Shown here: one piece after another, positions 8,781 through 18,294 of the stretch
How positions within the stretch are numbered: position 1 is the first letter of the stretch
Layout: each line of letters starts with the position of its first letter
Assembly (NCBI GenBank): GCA_028819255.1
Contig: JAPPMB010000047.1
Location: forward strand, 71,039-135,038
Length of the DNA: 64,000 nt
DNA from: Bryobacterales bacterium
GTDB lineage: Bacteria > Acidobacteriota > Terriglobia > Bryobacterales > UBA6623
Reading direction: 5' to 3'
Made by a program: the position numbers and the translations under genes
Notes under the pieces: model-generated
Database searches by the model: none
The model's input: only the letters and a program-made list of their open reading frames with translations
What the model was told of the DNA's origin: nothing

Positions 8781-10283
8781 ATGGGCCCGATCGACTTTCC
8801 GCTGTTGTGGTCCTACTTCGGCCTGATGGCCGTGCTCAGCCTCTTCGGCCTGCACCGGTATGCGTTGGTCTACCTGTACTACAGGCACAGGCGAAGAAAG
8901 CTCGGGCCGCCGACGGAACGCTTCGAGACCCTGCCCGGAATCACCGTCCAGTTGCCGATCTACAACGAACGTTTCGTGGCCAGGGACCTGCTCGACGCGG
9001 TGTGCGCGCTGCGCTATCCGCGGCACCTGCTGCAGGTCCAGGTGCTTGACGACTCGACCGACGAAACGCGGACGATTCTCGAGTGCGCCGTGAGGGAAAA
9101 GCAGGCTCTGGGCGAGCCGGTGGAATACGTTCGGAGACCAACGAGGGAGGGATTCAAGGCAGGGGCGCTTCAGACGGGCCTTGAGACCGCCCTCGGAGAG
9201 CTGATCGCCGTGCTCGATGCCGACTTCGCCCCCGAACCGGACTTTCTGGAACGGCTGGTGCACTACTTCGCCGATCCTTCGGTCGGCATGGTGCAGGCGC
9301 GGTGGTCCTACCGCAACCGGAACGGGTCGGTCCTAACCCGCCTGCAGGGGCTGCTGCTGGACGGCCACTTCGTGTTCGAGCACGGCGCGCGCTCGCGCTC
9401 GGGCCGGTTCTTCAACTTCAACGGCACAGCGGGCATCCTGCGCCGGTCGATGATCGAGGACGCGGGGGGCTGGCAGCACGACACGCTCACCGAGGACACG
9501 GACCTGAGCTACCGGGCCCAGCTCAGGGGATGGCGATTCCTGTACGCACAGCACGTCGAAGCACCCTCGGAGCTGCCAACGGACATGGCGGCGTTCCAAG
9601 TCCAGCAGTTCCGCTGGGCCAAGGGGCTCGTTCAGACGGGACTGAAGCTGCTGCCGCGCATCCTCCGTTCCGGGCAGCCGGCGGGAGTCAAGCTTGAAGC
9701 GCTGTTCCACCTGACTGCGAACGTCGCGTACCCGCTGATGCTGCTCATGGCCGTGCTTGTCCTTCCGTCCATGCTCGTCCGGCATTCGGCACTGGACGGT
9801 CGCCTGCTGTGGCTGGACCTTCCCGCATTCCTGCTGACGTTCTGCTCGCTCTCCAGCTTCTACACGCTGGCGCAGTCCGAGGTGGGGCGCGGGGGAATCC
9901 ACCGGCACCTGCATCTGATCCCGTTGCTCGTGGCCGCGGGCATCGGTCTTGCGATCAACAACACGCAAGCGGTGGTGAGCGCGGTTTCGGGAGTCTCGAC
10001 ACCGTTCGAGCGCACCGCCAAATACAGCGCCCGTCCCGTCAAGGCCAGGGCCGCGAGGAAGGTCTACGGGCGCCCCGGCGGCTGGAGGCTTGTCGCGAAT
10101 CTCGTTGCGGCGTGCTACTTTGCGGCCTGTCTCGTGGTGACCATTGCCATTCGCCACTGGATGGGCGTGCCTGTGGTGCTGCTGTTTCTCGCGGGTTTCT
10201 CCTACGCGACGGTTCTGATGCTGCTCCAAGCACCGGGGAAGCGGGTCGGGACATTCCGGGCGGCAGACGAGGCCACTAGGTGA
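8781..10283 (+). CDS. Membrane GT2 glycosyltransferase (cellulose synthase-like)
   Basis: This 500-residue protein has an N-terminal membrane helix, then a processive-type GT2 domain: LPIYNER, VLDDSTDET (first Asp motif), VLDADFAP (D-x-D), TEDTDLSYR and the Q-x-x-R-W motif in QQFRWAKG. Several C-terminal membrane helices follow. These motifs match the CESA/CelA-like glucomannan or beta-glucan synthase group, which polymerises sugar from UDP- or GDP-sugars and extrudes it across the inner membrane. No PilZ or BcsB partner is adjacent. The divergent GT-C gene next door suggests a shared envelope or storage glycan pathway (inference). Confidence 0.85.
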   Translation: MGPIDFPLLWSYFGLMAVLSLFGLHRYALVYLYYRHRRRKLGPPTERFETLPGITVQLPIYNERFVARDLLDAVCALRYPRHLLQVQVLDDSTDETRTILECAVREKQALGEPVEYVRRPTREGFKAGALQTGLETALGELIAVLDADFAPEPDFLERLVHYFADPSVGMVQARWSYRNRNGSVLTRLQGLLLDGHFVFEHGARSRSGRFFNFNGTAGILRRSMIEDAGGWQHDTLTEDTDLSYRAQLRGWRFLYAQHVEAPSELPTDMAAFQVQQFRWAKGLVQTGLKLLPRILRSGQPAGVKLEALFHLTANVAYPLMLLMAVLVLPSMLVRHSALDGRLLWLDLPAFLLTFCSLSSFYTLAQSEVGRGGIHRHLHLIPLLVAAGIGLAINNTQAVVSAVSGVSTPFERTAKYSARPVKARAARKVYGRPGGWRLVANLVAACYFAACLVVTIAIRHWMGVPVVLLFLAGFSYATVLMLLQAPGKRVGTFRAADEATR

Positions 10284-10364
10284 ACCCGTCGCCCGCGCCT
10301 CGCCGGACACTGGCGAACAAGGAGACTGGTGCTTTCCTCATTCGGCGACAATGAACGCTGACCT

Positions 10365-10661
10365 ATGCCGCGCTTCCGGGTATTCCATCTTGTTGCGGAC
10401 CGCAGCGAGGCATTTCGCTCCAAGGCGCCCGCGAAGCCTCCCTACGTTCTCCGTCGCTTCCACTACGAGGACGGTCCGGTGGTGTCAGCGGACAGCCCGT
10501 ACGCGCTCTGGAAGGAGATGCGAGGGCATGGAGGACCGCATTCCCCTGCCCCGCACAGGCGCGTGGATGTCGGTGACGCCGTGGAAGCCGACGGTCAGCT
10601 CCTGCTCTGCAACTACTGGGGATTCGACCCGGCACAGTGGCACGACACGTCGAACCGGTAG
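10365..10661 (+). CDS. Small hypothetical protein (98 aa)
   Basis: The product begins MPRFRVFHLVADRSEAF and ends near LLLCNYWGFDPAQWHD. It has no signal or membrane segment and has a balanced, protein-like composition with an acidic/aromatic C-terminal half. I do not recognise a characterised family. It sits alone between the GT2 gene and the MutS-like gene, with no strong ribosome binding site. Coding is favoured because the alternative frames here are Arg/Pro-rich, but it could be spurious. Confidence 0.5.
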   Translation: MPRFRVFHLVADRSEAFRSKAPAKPPYVLRRFHYEDGPVVSADSPYALWKEMRGHGGPHSPAPHRRVDVGDAVEADGQLLLCNYWGFDPAQWHDTSNR

Positions 10662-10842
10662 CACGCGACAGATCCTCGACCCGGTGCATCGTCGGGCGGT
10701 GACACCTAAGCGTGCCGCGGGCCAGGTGCAGCCATACTACAATCCGAAGTCTGGGGCGTCGTTCCGTCGCCCCCGCTCTGCCAGAGCCGCACAGGGGCCC
10801 GTGCAGATCATCGATTCATGAACAGCATGAGAACTGTCGCGA

Positions 10843-12702
10843 TTGGCGGCCGAGCCCATCCCGGCGGTTCGCAGGCCCGCAGGAAGGATACCGCTCGTGG
10901 GGCCGGCCGAGACTTGTGCTAGGCGGCTTGCCGCCCGCATGACCGAATTCCACAGGCTCGAGCGGTCTCACCGCGCACTGGGAAACGCGCGTCTGGCGGG
11001 AGTCGCGGTCGGCCTTGTCGGCATCTGGTGGGTCGGAGCCAATGCGCCCGCGCACACATGGATCGCCGTTCTTGCGCTGGCTGCGGGCCTCCTGTACACG
11101 TCCAGCGCGTTCTCCAGGGCCGAGACTGCCATGCAGACCGCGGCCCTGGCTGCACTCTTCTACAGGAGTTTCGTGAACGGAGAGCCGAGAACGAGGGGCG
11201 AGGAGGGAAACGCCCGCGCTCTGGGCGCCCACGGCGACCACCCATTCGCATTCGACGTTGACGTCCTGCAGCCCGACGGTCTGTTCGAGCGCTTGAATCT
11301 GGCCACGACCCGCGAAGGAATGCGCGAACTCGCGAGATTCCTGACCGAGCCCGCGGGCGCCGCGGAAATGCGGCGGCGCCAAGCAGCAGTCAAGGAGCTG
11401 AAGCCGTGTGTGGACCTGCGCGAGCAACTCTTCGTGGAGGGATCGAGACACTCCCGCCACATCCGCACTGACGAAATGCTCAGGTGGGGTTCCCAATCCG
11501 CGCCCCACGTCCCGTTGTGGATTCCGGCGACGCTTGTGACGCTGAGCGCGCTGGTGGCCAGCGCTTTCGTGGCCCTCGCGCTGAGGCCCTTCGTCCTCAC
11601 CTATTCCTTCCTGGGAGCCTCCCTTCTGTGCGAAACAGTCTTCTGGTGTGCCGTGAGGAATCGCGTCCGCGTCCCTTCCCTGGAAGCGCCGCGGCTCCAC
11701 GTGGATTTCGGAAAACTGGGGAAGCTGCTGCGAATCGCGAAAGATCTGGAGTTTGATTCGCCGAGCCTCCGCGAGCTCCGCGCCGGCGGCCTGAGCGCCA
11801 GTCAGGCCTTGCAGGGCCTGTTCCGCATCCTCTCGTGGTATGAGGCCCGCCACAACCAGATCGTCGCGCTGTTCGGGCCGCTCGTGGCATTCGAGACGCA
11901 AGTCGCACTCGCAGTGGAGCGGTGGCGCATTCGGCACGGACCGCAGCTGCGCGAATGGATCGGGGCGGTGGCGACACTCGAGGCATACTCCTCGCTCGGC
12001 ACGTTCGCCTACGAGAACCCGACGTACGTGTTTCCCGATCTCTCGGACGACGGACCGCGGCTCCATGCGACTGGGCTGGCCCATCCGCTCTTGCGTGACG
12101 AGGCTGTGCCGAATGACGTCGCTCTCGACTCGGGCGAGCCGATTCTCGTCGTGAGCGGGGCGAACATGGCAGGCAAGAGCACACTCTTGCGCACCATCGG
12201 CACCAACGTGTCGCTAGCGTACTCGGGCGCCCCCGTCCGGGCCACCGCGATGACAATGTCAGGCCTTGCCGTCATCGCGTCTGTTCGCGTCACGGACTCG
12301 CTGCAGCGAGGCGAGTCGAGATTCTCGGCGGAATTGAGACGCATTCAGGCCATGCTCGAGAGCGTTCAGGCAGGCAGGCCGACGCTGGTCCTGATCGACG
12401 AGCTGTTTGGGGGCACCAACTCGTACGACCGCTACACAGGCGCGCTCGCCCTCACCGACTTTCTGCTGGCGTCCGACGCCGCCCTCGGCGTACTTTCCAC
12501 CCACGACCGGAACGTCACCCGCTGGGTGGAGGAGAACACCGGCCAGGTCCGGAACGTCCACTTCCGGGACACGCTCAAGGGCGGCAGGATGTCGTTCGAC
12601 TACAGGCTCAGGAACGGACCTGCCACCCATGGGAACGCCGTCGAGCTGATGAGGCTTGCCGGCATTCCATTCCGTGGAAGCCGGCTCGCGTCCCGCGCCT
12701 AG
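10843..12702 (+). CDS. Membrane-associated MutS-like ATPase
   Basis: The protein (619 aa from TTG 10843; 587 aa from ATG 10939) has two hydrophobic segments near residues 50-92, two more near 225-265, a helical lever/core region, and a C-terminal MutS-type ABC ATPase. The Walker A is GANMAGKST (about residues 437-445), followed by the Walker B LVLIDELFGGTNS and a STHD switch. True MutS and MutS2 have no membrane helices, so this is the MutS-related family of uncertain role rather than a mismatch-repair enzyme; no MutL or Smr domain is seen. Either start is possible; ATG 10939 (MTEFHRLERSHR) is attractive because the extra N-terminus is low-complexity. Confidence 0.82.
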   Translation: MAAEPIPAVRRPAGRIPLVGPAETCARRLAARMTEFHRLERSHRALGNARLAGVAVGLVGIWWVGANAPAHTWIAVLALAAGLLYTSSAFSRAETAMQTAALAALFYRSFVNGEPRTRGEEGNARALGAHGDHPFAFDVDVLQPDGLFERLNLATTREGMRELARFLTEPAGAAEMRRRQAAVKELKPCVDLREQLFVEGSRHSRHIRTDEMLRWGSQSAPHVPLWIPATLVTLSALVASAFVALALRPFVLTYSFLGASLLCETVFWCAVRNRVRVPSLEAPRLHVDFGKLGKLLRIAKDLEFDSPSLRELRAGGLSASQALQGLFRILSWYEARHNQIVALFGPLVAFETQVALAVERWRIRHGPQLREWIGAVATLEAYSSLGTFAYENPTYVFPDLSDDGPRLHATGLAHPLLRDEAVPNDVALDSGEPILVVSGANMAGKSTLLRTIGTNVSLAYSGAPVRATAMTMSGLAVIASVRVTDSLQRGESRFSAELRRIQAMLESVQAGRPTLVLIDELFGGTNSYDRYTGALALTDFLLASDAALGVLSTHDRNVTRWVEENTGQVRNVHFRDTLKGGRMSFDYRLRNGPATHGNAVELMRLAGIPFRGSRLASRA

Positions 12703-12711
12703 GGCGGTTCG

Positions 12712-13377
12712 TCAGAGAGGCCGGAGAATGTCCGGATTGTCGTTGCGCGGACTGTTGACAGCCGTACTCACGCGCCTGAGATCGAACGGTCCCGGGTTGG
12801 GTGCGCGAACCAGCTCGAGCATGCCGGGCGTCGGAGGGCCGGGGCTCAGCCACTCGTCGTACCGCGCTCTCGGAACGACTGCGGGCTGCCGGTGGTGAAT
12901 CCCCTCCAGCGCACCCGTCGAGGGACATGTGAGGATCGTGAACGAATGGACCGGTCCCGCGCCCCTGTTCCAGACCTCCCACAGCCCTGCGAACGAGAAC
13001 GGCTCTCCGCCGAGCGATATCCACCACGGCTGCTTGGTCCCGGCGACGCGCTGCCATTCAAACCAGCCCCTGGCCGGCACGAGACAGCGGCGACGCCGAA
13101 AGGCCACGCGAAACGACGGCTTCGAATCCACAGTCTCAGATCGTGCGTTGATCATCCGGGCTCCGATCTTCGGATCGCGCGCCCAGGACGGGACCAGCCC
13201 CCAACGGTGCGGGGCCAGCTCGCGCCTACCGTCGGGATCAGTCCGGCAGATCAGGAAATCCTGCGTGGGAGCGCCGTTCCAGCGGACGGTGGCCTGGACG
13301 CCGTCCGGCTTGGAATGCAGCTCATAGAGGTCGTCGAGGTCGTCCTCTTCAATGTCCTGTGTGAATCTTCCGCACAT
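12712..13377 (-). CDS. SOS response-associated peptidase (SRAP, YedK/HMCES-like)
   Basis: The product starts MCGRFTQD, with the catalytic Cys 2 that becomes the N-terminus after Met removal and forms the thiazolidine cross-link with abasic sites in single-stranded DNA. Other SRAP landmarks are present: APHRWGLVPSWA, INARSETV, and RGWFEW with the active-site Glu. The usual C-terminal H-x-R-M-P reads HHRQPAVV, so Met is Gln there. The frame extends upstream to 13641, but the MCGRF start is decisive. SRAP protects abasic sites during replication. Its stop lies 9 bp from the convergent MutS-like gene. Confidence 0.93.
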   Translation of the reverse strand: MCGRFTQDIEEDDLDDLYELHSKPDGVQATVRWNGAPTQDFLICRTDPDGRRELAPHRWGLVPSWARDPKIGARMINARSETVDSKPSFRVAFRRRRCLVPARGWFEWQRVAGTKQPWWISLGGEPFSFAGLWEVWNRGAGPVHSFTILTCPSTGALEGIHHRQPAVVPRARYDEWLSPGPPTPGMLELVRAPNPGPFDLRRVSTAVNSPRNDNPDILRPL

Positions 13378-13598
13378 GCTCAAAGGCCAGTCCGGCCAAC
13401 GTCCGGCCACAGTGTCCACGCCACTTCTGGCACCCCGGCGATCGCGTTGGGCTCGACACGGAAACCAAGCGGCGGTTCTCTCCGTCTGATCATAGTAGGA
13501 GCTTCTGTCCCTCGCACGTTCCAAGTTCCGTTGCCCGTTAACGGTTTCGAGCGCAAGAGCGTCAAACCGATAGTGGACTCGCGCGAAATGAGGATTCC

Positions 13599-14810
13599 AT
13601 GAGCACACGGCGCAAGGCCTACCTGTGCCTCTTGGCCGCAATTGCGCTGGGCGGAGGGAGCTACTTCGCTCACGGGCGGCTCAGCACCTCGGAATCCGAG
13701 GCGGGCGTGTCCGCGGGCGGCTCCTCCACCGCGGCGGAGGAGTCGATTCCGGTGGCGATTGCGGTCGCAGCCCGCGGACCGATCGTGCACTCTCTGGCGT
13801 CGACGGCCAACCTTCGCGCAAGACGCGAGGTGGAGGTGGCGACGCAGGCGGCCGGGATCGTCACGGCGGTCCGTGCGGAGGAAGGCGACCGGGTGGGCGC
13901 AGGTCAAGTTCTCTGCTCGCTCGACGACCGAGAGCTCCGCATCGACCTGGAGCTGGCAGAGCAGCGCCTTGCCCAGACCAGAATCCAGCTCGAGGCAGCG
14001 GGCATCCGCAAGGAGCAAACGGAAACGAGGCTGGCCAACAAGCGGGACGAGCTCAACCGGAACGAGGAAGCTCTGGAGCAGGGCCTGCTGGCCGAGTCGG
14101 AGGTTTCCGTCCAGCGTCACGACGTCCAGGACCTCGAGCACGAGGTTCGGGTGGTCGAATCGACGGTCCGGGAGAGCCTTTTCCGCATCGAGGAACTGGA
14201 GTCGGAAATCGAGAAGGTGAAGCTCCAGATCTCGCAGACCTCGATCACGGCGCCGTTCCGAGGGCAGATCACCGAGCGATCCGTGGAACTGGGCCAGTCG
14301 GTGCGCATCGGCGACCGGCTCTACAAGCTCGGCGCGTTCACACCGCTCTATGCGGACGTCTTCATCCCCGAGCAGGATTCCCGCCAGGTGCGCCCCGGCC
14401 AGCACGTGACCGTACGGCTGGGGACGGGTGAGGTCGAGATGGCGGAAGGCGTGGTCGAGCGCGTCAGCCCGGTCGTCGACGAGGAGACCGGGACGGTCAA
14501 GGGGACCGTGCGCTTCGATCCGCCGAGCGCCGCGTTCCGTCCGGGTGCGTTCGTGCGCGTGGAGATCGACGTCGACATTCACGAGGATGCTGTGCTGATT
14601 CCGAAACAAGCGGTCATGGAGGAGGACGGCCGGCTCTTTGTCGCCATCGTCGAGCCAAGCGGATTTGCGAGGAGGGCACCGGTCGAGACCGGATATCAGG
14701 ACGAAGCCAGGGTCGAGGTGATCTCCGGCGTCGCCGAAGGCGAGGCCGTCGTGACCGCCGGCCAAGGCAAGATCAAGAACGGTGACAGGACCCGCATCGT
14801 CGGGGACTAG
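13599..14810 (+). CDS. RND efflux periplasmic adaptor (HlyD/MFP family)
   Basis: This 403-residue protein has an N-terminal membrane anchor (AYLCLLAAIALGGGSYF), a lipoyl/barrel-sandwich half-motif (ATQAAGIVTAVRAEEGDRV), a long coiled-coil hairpin rich in Glu/Gln/Leu (about residues 120-210), the second lipoyl half (ITAPFRGQITERSVELGQ), a beta-barrel and a membrane-proximal domain. Adaptors of this type bridge an inner-membrane RND pump to an outer-membrane channel. It is first in a three-gene unit, 39 bp before the first pump. No TolC-type channel gene lies in the operon, so the channel must come from elsewhere. Confidence 0.92.
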   Translation: MSTRRKAYLCLLAAIALGGGSYFAHGRLSTSESEAGVSAGGSSTAAEESIPVAIAVAARGPIVHSLASTANLRARREVEVATQAAGIVTAVRAEEGDRVGAGQVLCSLDDRELRIDLELAEQRLAQTRIQLEAAGIRKEQTETRLANKRDELNRNEEALEQGLLAESEVSVQRHDVQDLEHEVRVVESTVRESLFRIEELESEIEKVKLQISQTSITAPFRGQITERSVELGQSVRIGDRLYKLGAFTPLYADVFIPEQDSRQVRPGQHVTVRLGTGEVEMAEGVVERVSPVVDEETGTVKGTVRFDPPSAAFRPGAFVRVEIDVDIHEDAVLIPKQAVMEEDGRLFVAIVEPSGFARRAPVETGYQDEARVEVISGVAEGEAVVTAGQGKIKNGDRTRIVGD

Positions 14811-14849
14811 CCGCCGGCAGCTGCGGCGGGCCGATCGAGGGGCCAGGTC

Positions 14850-17800
14850 ATGCGGATCACGCATGTAGCAATCCGAAGGCCGGTCACGGTCTTCATGGCG
14901 GTGACTGCCGTCGTCTTGTTCGGGTTCGTTGCCGTCGACCGGCTGGCCCTCGATCTGCTGCCCGAGATCTCCTACCCGTCCCTGACGGTCCAGACCGACT
15001 ACGAGGACACGGCCCCCCAGGAGATCGAGTCGCTCCTGACGCGTCCAGTCGAGGAGGCGGTCGGCGTCGTCCCCGGTCTGAACCGGATCACCTCGGTCTC
15101 ACGCGCAGGCCAGTCCGAGGTCGTCCTGGAATTCGACTGGGACACGGACATGCACATCGCGGGGGTGGACGTCAGGGAGAAGCTGGATCTGATCGAGTTT
15201 CCGCGAGACGCCCGGAGGCCGGTGATCCTGCGCTTCGACCCAGCCAACGACCCGATACTCCGCATCCAGGTCCACGGGGGGCTGACTCTGGCCGCGCTGC
15301 GGGACACTGCGGAGCGAGAGTTCCGCAAGCGGCTGGAGTCGCTCCAGGGCGTTGCGGCAGTCAAGGTCGTCGGGGGGCGTGAGGAGCAGATCCGGATCGA
15401 GCTGGACGAGCGGCGCCTCGCCGAGCTCGGAATCCCCATCACGCAGGTCACCGAGACGCTGCGGCAGGAGAACCTCAACCAGGCAAGCGGCAGCCTCTAC
15501 GACCTGGACATGAACTACATGGTCCGGATGGTCAACGAGTTCCGCTCGGTCGACGAGGTCCGCAGCATCGTGATCTCGGACCAGGGCGGACGCAGGGTCA
15601 TGCTGCGGGACGTTGCCCGCATCTGGCGCGGATCGAGAGAGAGGGACATCGTTGCCCGCTACAACGGCGGCGAGAGCGTCGAAATGGCCGTCTACAAGGA
15701 GGGCGATGCCAACACGGTGACCGTCTCGCGGGAGGTTCTCCAGCGGCTGGACGCGATGAAGGAGGAGGCGGGCTTCCCCCAGGGCGTCGAGACGTCGGTG
15801 GTGTTCGACCAGGCGAGGTTCATTTCCAGCAGCGTCAACAACGTTCTGGCAGCCGCCGTTGTCGGCGGCCTGCTGGCCACTCTGGTGCTCTTCTTGTTCC
15901 TGCGCGACGGCCGCAGCACGGCGATCATTGCCGCCTCGATTCCGATTTCGGTGATGGCGACCTTTGCGGCGATGTACCAGGCCGACATCACCCTCAACAT
16001 CATGTCGCTTGGCGGCATCGCACTGGGTGTCGGCATGCTTGTGGACAATTCCATCGTCGTTCTGGAGGCCGTCCATCGCCACAGGACTCCAGGAACCAAG
16101 CTGTCGGACGCGGTCTACGCGGGCACGTCCGAGGTCTCGATGCCGGTGACGGCCTCGACGCTGACGACGGTGGCGGTCTTCCTTCCCCTGGTGTTCGTTG
16201 AGGGCATCGCCGGGCAGCTCTTTCGGGACCAGGCGCTGACGATCACGTTCTCGCTGCTCGCCTCGCTCGCTCTGGCGCTGACCGTCATTCCCATGCTGCT
16301 GTCGGCCCGGTTCCGGTCGGGCGACGAGCTCGCCCGAGACGTCGAGGGCGAGCCGACCGGAAAGACCCCGGGTTCGCACCCGCTGGCCCGCAGGCTCGAG
16401 GAATCGCTGCGATTCGTCGCGCATGAGGTTCCGCGCGTGCTGCTGTCGGACCTTCGGCGGGCGTCCCGCCGGGCGGGCGCCTGGACCCTTCGAGCGTGGG
16501 GACCGGCTCTGCATGTCTTCGACACGCTCTTGGAGTCGGTGGCGGAACGCTATTCCGCAGCGCTGGAGGGAGCACTCGACAAGAAGGGTTCGACGCTCGC
16601 GGGCGTCGCCGCCGCTGCCGCAGTGGCAGCCGTGCTGACCCAGTTCCTGGGAGCCGAGCTGATTCCGCCTCTGACACAGGGAGAGTTCTCGTTCAAGATC
16701 ACGCTGCCGGAAGGCCGTCCGCTCGAGACCACCGACGAGGTCATGCGGGCGATCGAAGCGGAGGCGCGCGCGGTGCCCGGTGTGGGAACCGTGTTCTCGA
16801 GCACCGGCGGCAGCCAAGAGAACCAGTTTGCGAGCGGAGAGCTCGAGGAGAACCTGGGCACGCTCCACGTGGTGATGGAGGACCGCGACGACTCCGACGC
16901 CGAGGAGAACGCGATCCGGAGAGTCCGGGAGTCGATCGCCGCCGTGCCGGAGGCGGAGCAGGAGTTCGCGCGGCCCACGCTGTTCAGCTTCAAGACGCCG
17001 GTCGAAGTCGAGATCTTCGCCTACGAACTCGCGGACCAGCGCGCGGCTGCGGAACTCGTGGCGGACCGCATGGAAGCGATCAAGGGCCTGCACGACATCG
17101 AGACGAGCACGCGCGACGGCAGCCCCGAGATCCAAGTGCGTTTCGACCGCCGCCGGCTCAGCCGGCTGGGGCTGCAGGAGGAACAGGTGGCGAGGATCCT
17201 CCGCAACAAGATCCGCGGTGACGTGGCATCGCGCTACCGGGAGGGCGACCGGCTGATCGATATCCTCGTCCGAGTGGACGAGCCGGACCGCGACGCGGTC
17301 GCGGACATCGCCAGCATGGTCGTCAACAGCGCGCCCCGGCGCGCGGGCATGGTGGCCCGCCAGCCCGGCACGGACAGCCGCGGGGACCAGCGCGAACGCG
17401 AGCCCCAGGCAGCCGAGCAGGTACGGTCCGCCTGGCAGCGTCGGGATGCGGGTGGGAGCGGACGGGACGGCTCAGAGACCACACGCCCCTTCGTGCCGAT
17501 CCGGCTTGGACAGGTCGCAAGTGTGGAGGTGAGCCAGGGGCCGGGCGAGATCCGCCGCATAAGGTCTCAGCGCGCGGCCGTCGTCCGCGCCAACCTGAGC
17601 GGCCGCGACCTGCGTAGCGCCGCGCGGGAGATCCGGGAAGCGCTGGTGGAGATCCGGGGCGAACTTCCTGTCTCCACCACGGCGGCGATCGGGGGCCAGA
17701 ACCAGGAGCTGGAGGTCTCCTACCGGAGTCTGGCCTTTGCCATGTGCCTGGCGGTGTTCCTCGTGTACCTGGTTATGGCATCGCAATTCGAGTCGCTTCT

Positions 17801-18293
17801 GCATCCGTTCGTCATTCTGCTCACGGTGCCGCTGAGTCTTGTCGGCGTGGTCTTGGCGCTCGCTCTCACAGGGACCAGCCTGAGCGTGGTCGTGCTGCTC
17901 GGCGCGATCGTGCTGGCCGGAATCTCGGTAAACAACGCGATCGTGCTCGTGGACTTCACGAACCGCCTGCGCGCCGGGGGCCTGTCCAGGCGCGACGCCC
18001 TCCTCCGGGCCGGGCGCGTGCGCCTGCGGCCCATCCTGATGACGTCGCTGACGACCCTGCTGGGACTGCTTCCGATGGCGTTCGGCTGGGGCGAGGGCGA
18101 CGAGGTGCGGGCGCCGATGGCGATTGCGGTGATCGGCGGCCTGGCCGCCTCCACTCCGCTCACACTGATCGTCATCCCCGTCGCCTACGACCTACTGGCC
18201 CGCAAGCCCGTGCGGCGGGCAGACCCGCGGGGTCTGGGCGACGGCCCGGCAAGCCCGTTCGAGGAACGGCTGGATCCCCTGACGCAGCACTGA
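14850..18293 (+). CDS. RND efflux permease 1
   Basis: This 1147-residue protein has the RND layout: first helix (PVTVFMAVTAVVLFGFVAV), a large periplasmic porter domain, helices 2-6 with GGIALGVGMLVDNSIVVLEA (helix 4, the Asp-containing proton relay), a second periplasmic loop and helices 7-12 ending at LAASTPLTLIVIPVAYDLL. The family is the AcrB/MdtB-like HAE1 group, proton-driven trimers exporting drugs or lipophiles. It is longer than usual (about 1040 aa): a hydrophilic Arg/Gly/Gln-rich stretch near residues 825-880 and a linker near residues 505-560 look like insertions. It ends 1 bp before the second pump. Confidence 0.92.
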   Translation: MRITHVAIRRPVTVFMAVTAVVLFGFVAVDRLALDLLPEISYPSLTVQTDYEDTAPQEIESLLTRPVEEAVGVVPGLNRITSVSRAGQSEVVLEFDWDTDMHIAGVDVREKLDLIEFPRDARRPVILRFDPANDPILRIQVHGGLTLAALRDTAEREFRKRLESLQGVAAVKVVGGREEQIRIELDERRLAELGIPITQVTETLRQENLNQASGSLYDLDMNYMVRMVNEFRSVDEVRSIVISDQGGRRVMLRDVARIWRGSRERDIVARYNGGESVEMAVYKEGDANTVTVSREVLQRLDAMKEEAGFPQGVETSVVFDQARFISSSVNNVLAAAVVGGLLATLVLFLFLRDGRSTAIIAASIPISVMATFAAMYQADITLNIMSLGGIALGVGMLVDNSIVVLEAVHRHRTPGTKLSDAVYAGTSEVSMPVTASTLTTVAVFLPLVFVEGIAGQLFRDQALTITFSLLASLALALTVIPMLLSARFRSGDELARDVEGEPTGKTPGSHPLARRLEESLRFVAHEVPRVLLSDLRRASRRAGAWTLRAWGPALHVFDTLLESVAERYSAALEGALDKKGSTLAGVAAAAAVAAVLTQFLGAELIPPLTQGEFSFKITLPEGRPLETTDEVMRAIEAEARAVPGVGTVFSSTGGSQENQFASGELEENLGTLHVVMEDRDDSDAEENAIRRVRESIAAVPEAEQEFARPTLFSFKTPVEVEIFAYELADQRAAAELVADRMEAIKGLHDIETSTRDGSPEIQVRFDRRRLSRLGLQEEQVARILRNKIRGDVASRYREGDRLIDILVRVDEPDRDAVADIASMVVNSAPRRAGMVARQPGTDSRGDQREREPQAAEQVRSAWQRRDAGGSGRDGSETTRPFVPIRLGQVASVEVSQGPGEIRRIRSQRAAVVRANLSGRDLRSAAREIREALVEIRGELPVSTTAAIGGQNQELEVSYRSLAFAMCLAVFLVYLVMASQFESLLHPFVILLTVPLSLVGVVLALALTGTSLSVVVLLGAIVLAGISVNNAIVLVDFTNRLRAGGLSRRDALLRAGRVRLRPILMTSLTTLLGLLPMAFGWGEGDEVRAPMAIAVIGGLAASTPLTLIVIPVAYDLLARKPVRRADPRGLGDGPASPFEERLDPLTQH

Positions 18294-18294
18294 C

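Noticed and set aside
13378..13641. N-terminal extension of the SRAP gene
   Set aside because: SRAP needs Cys at position 2, which fixes the start at 13377.
15099..17135. 678-codon open frame on the minus strand inside the RND pump 1 gene
   Set aside because: It is antisense to an unmistakable RND permease and is Arg/His/Asp-rich, a typical mirror frame of high-GC coding DNA.
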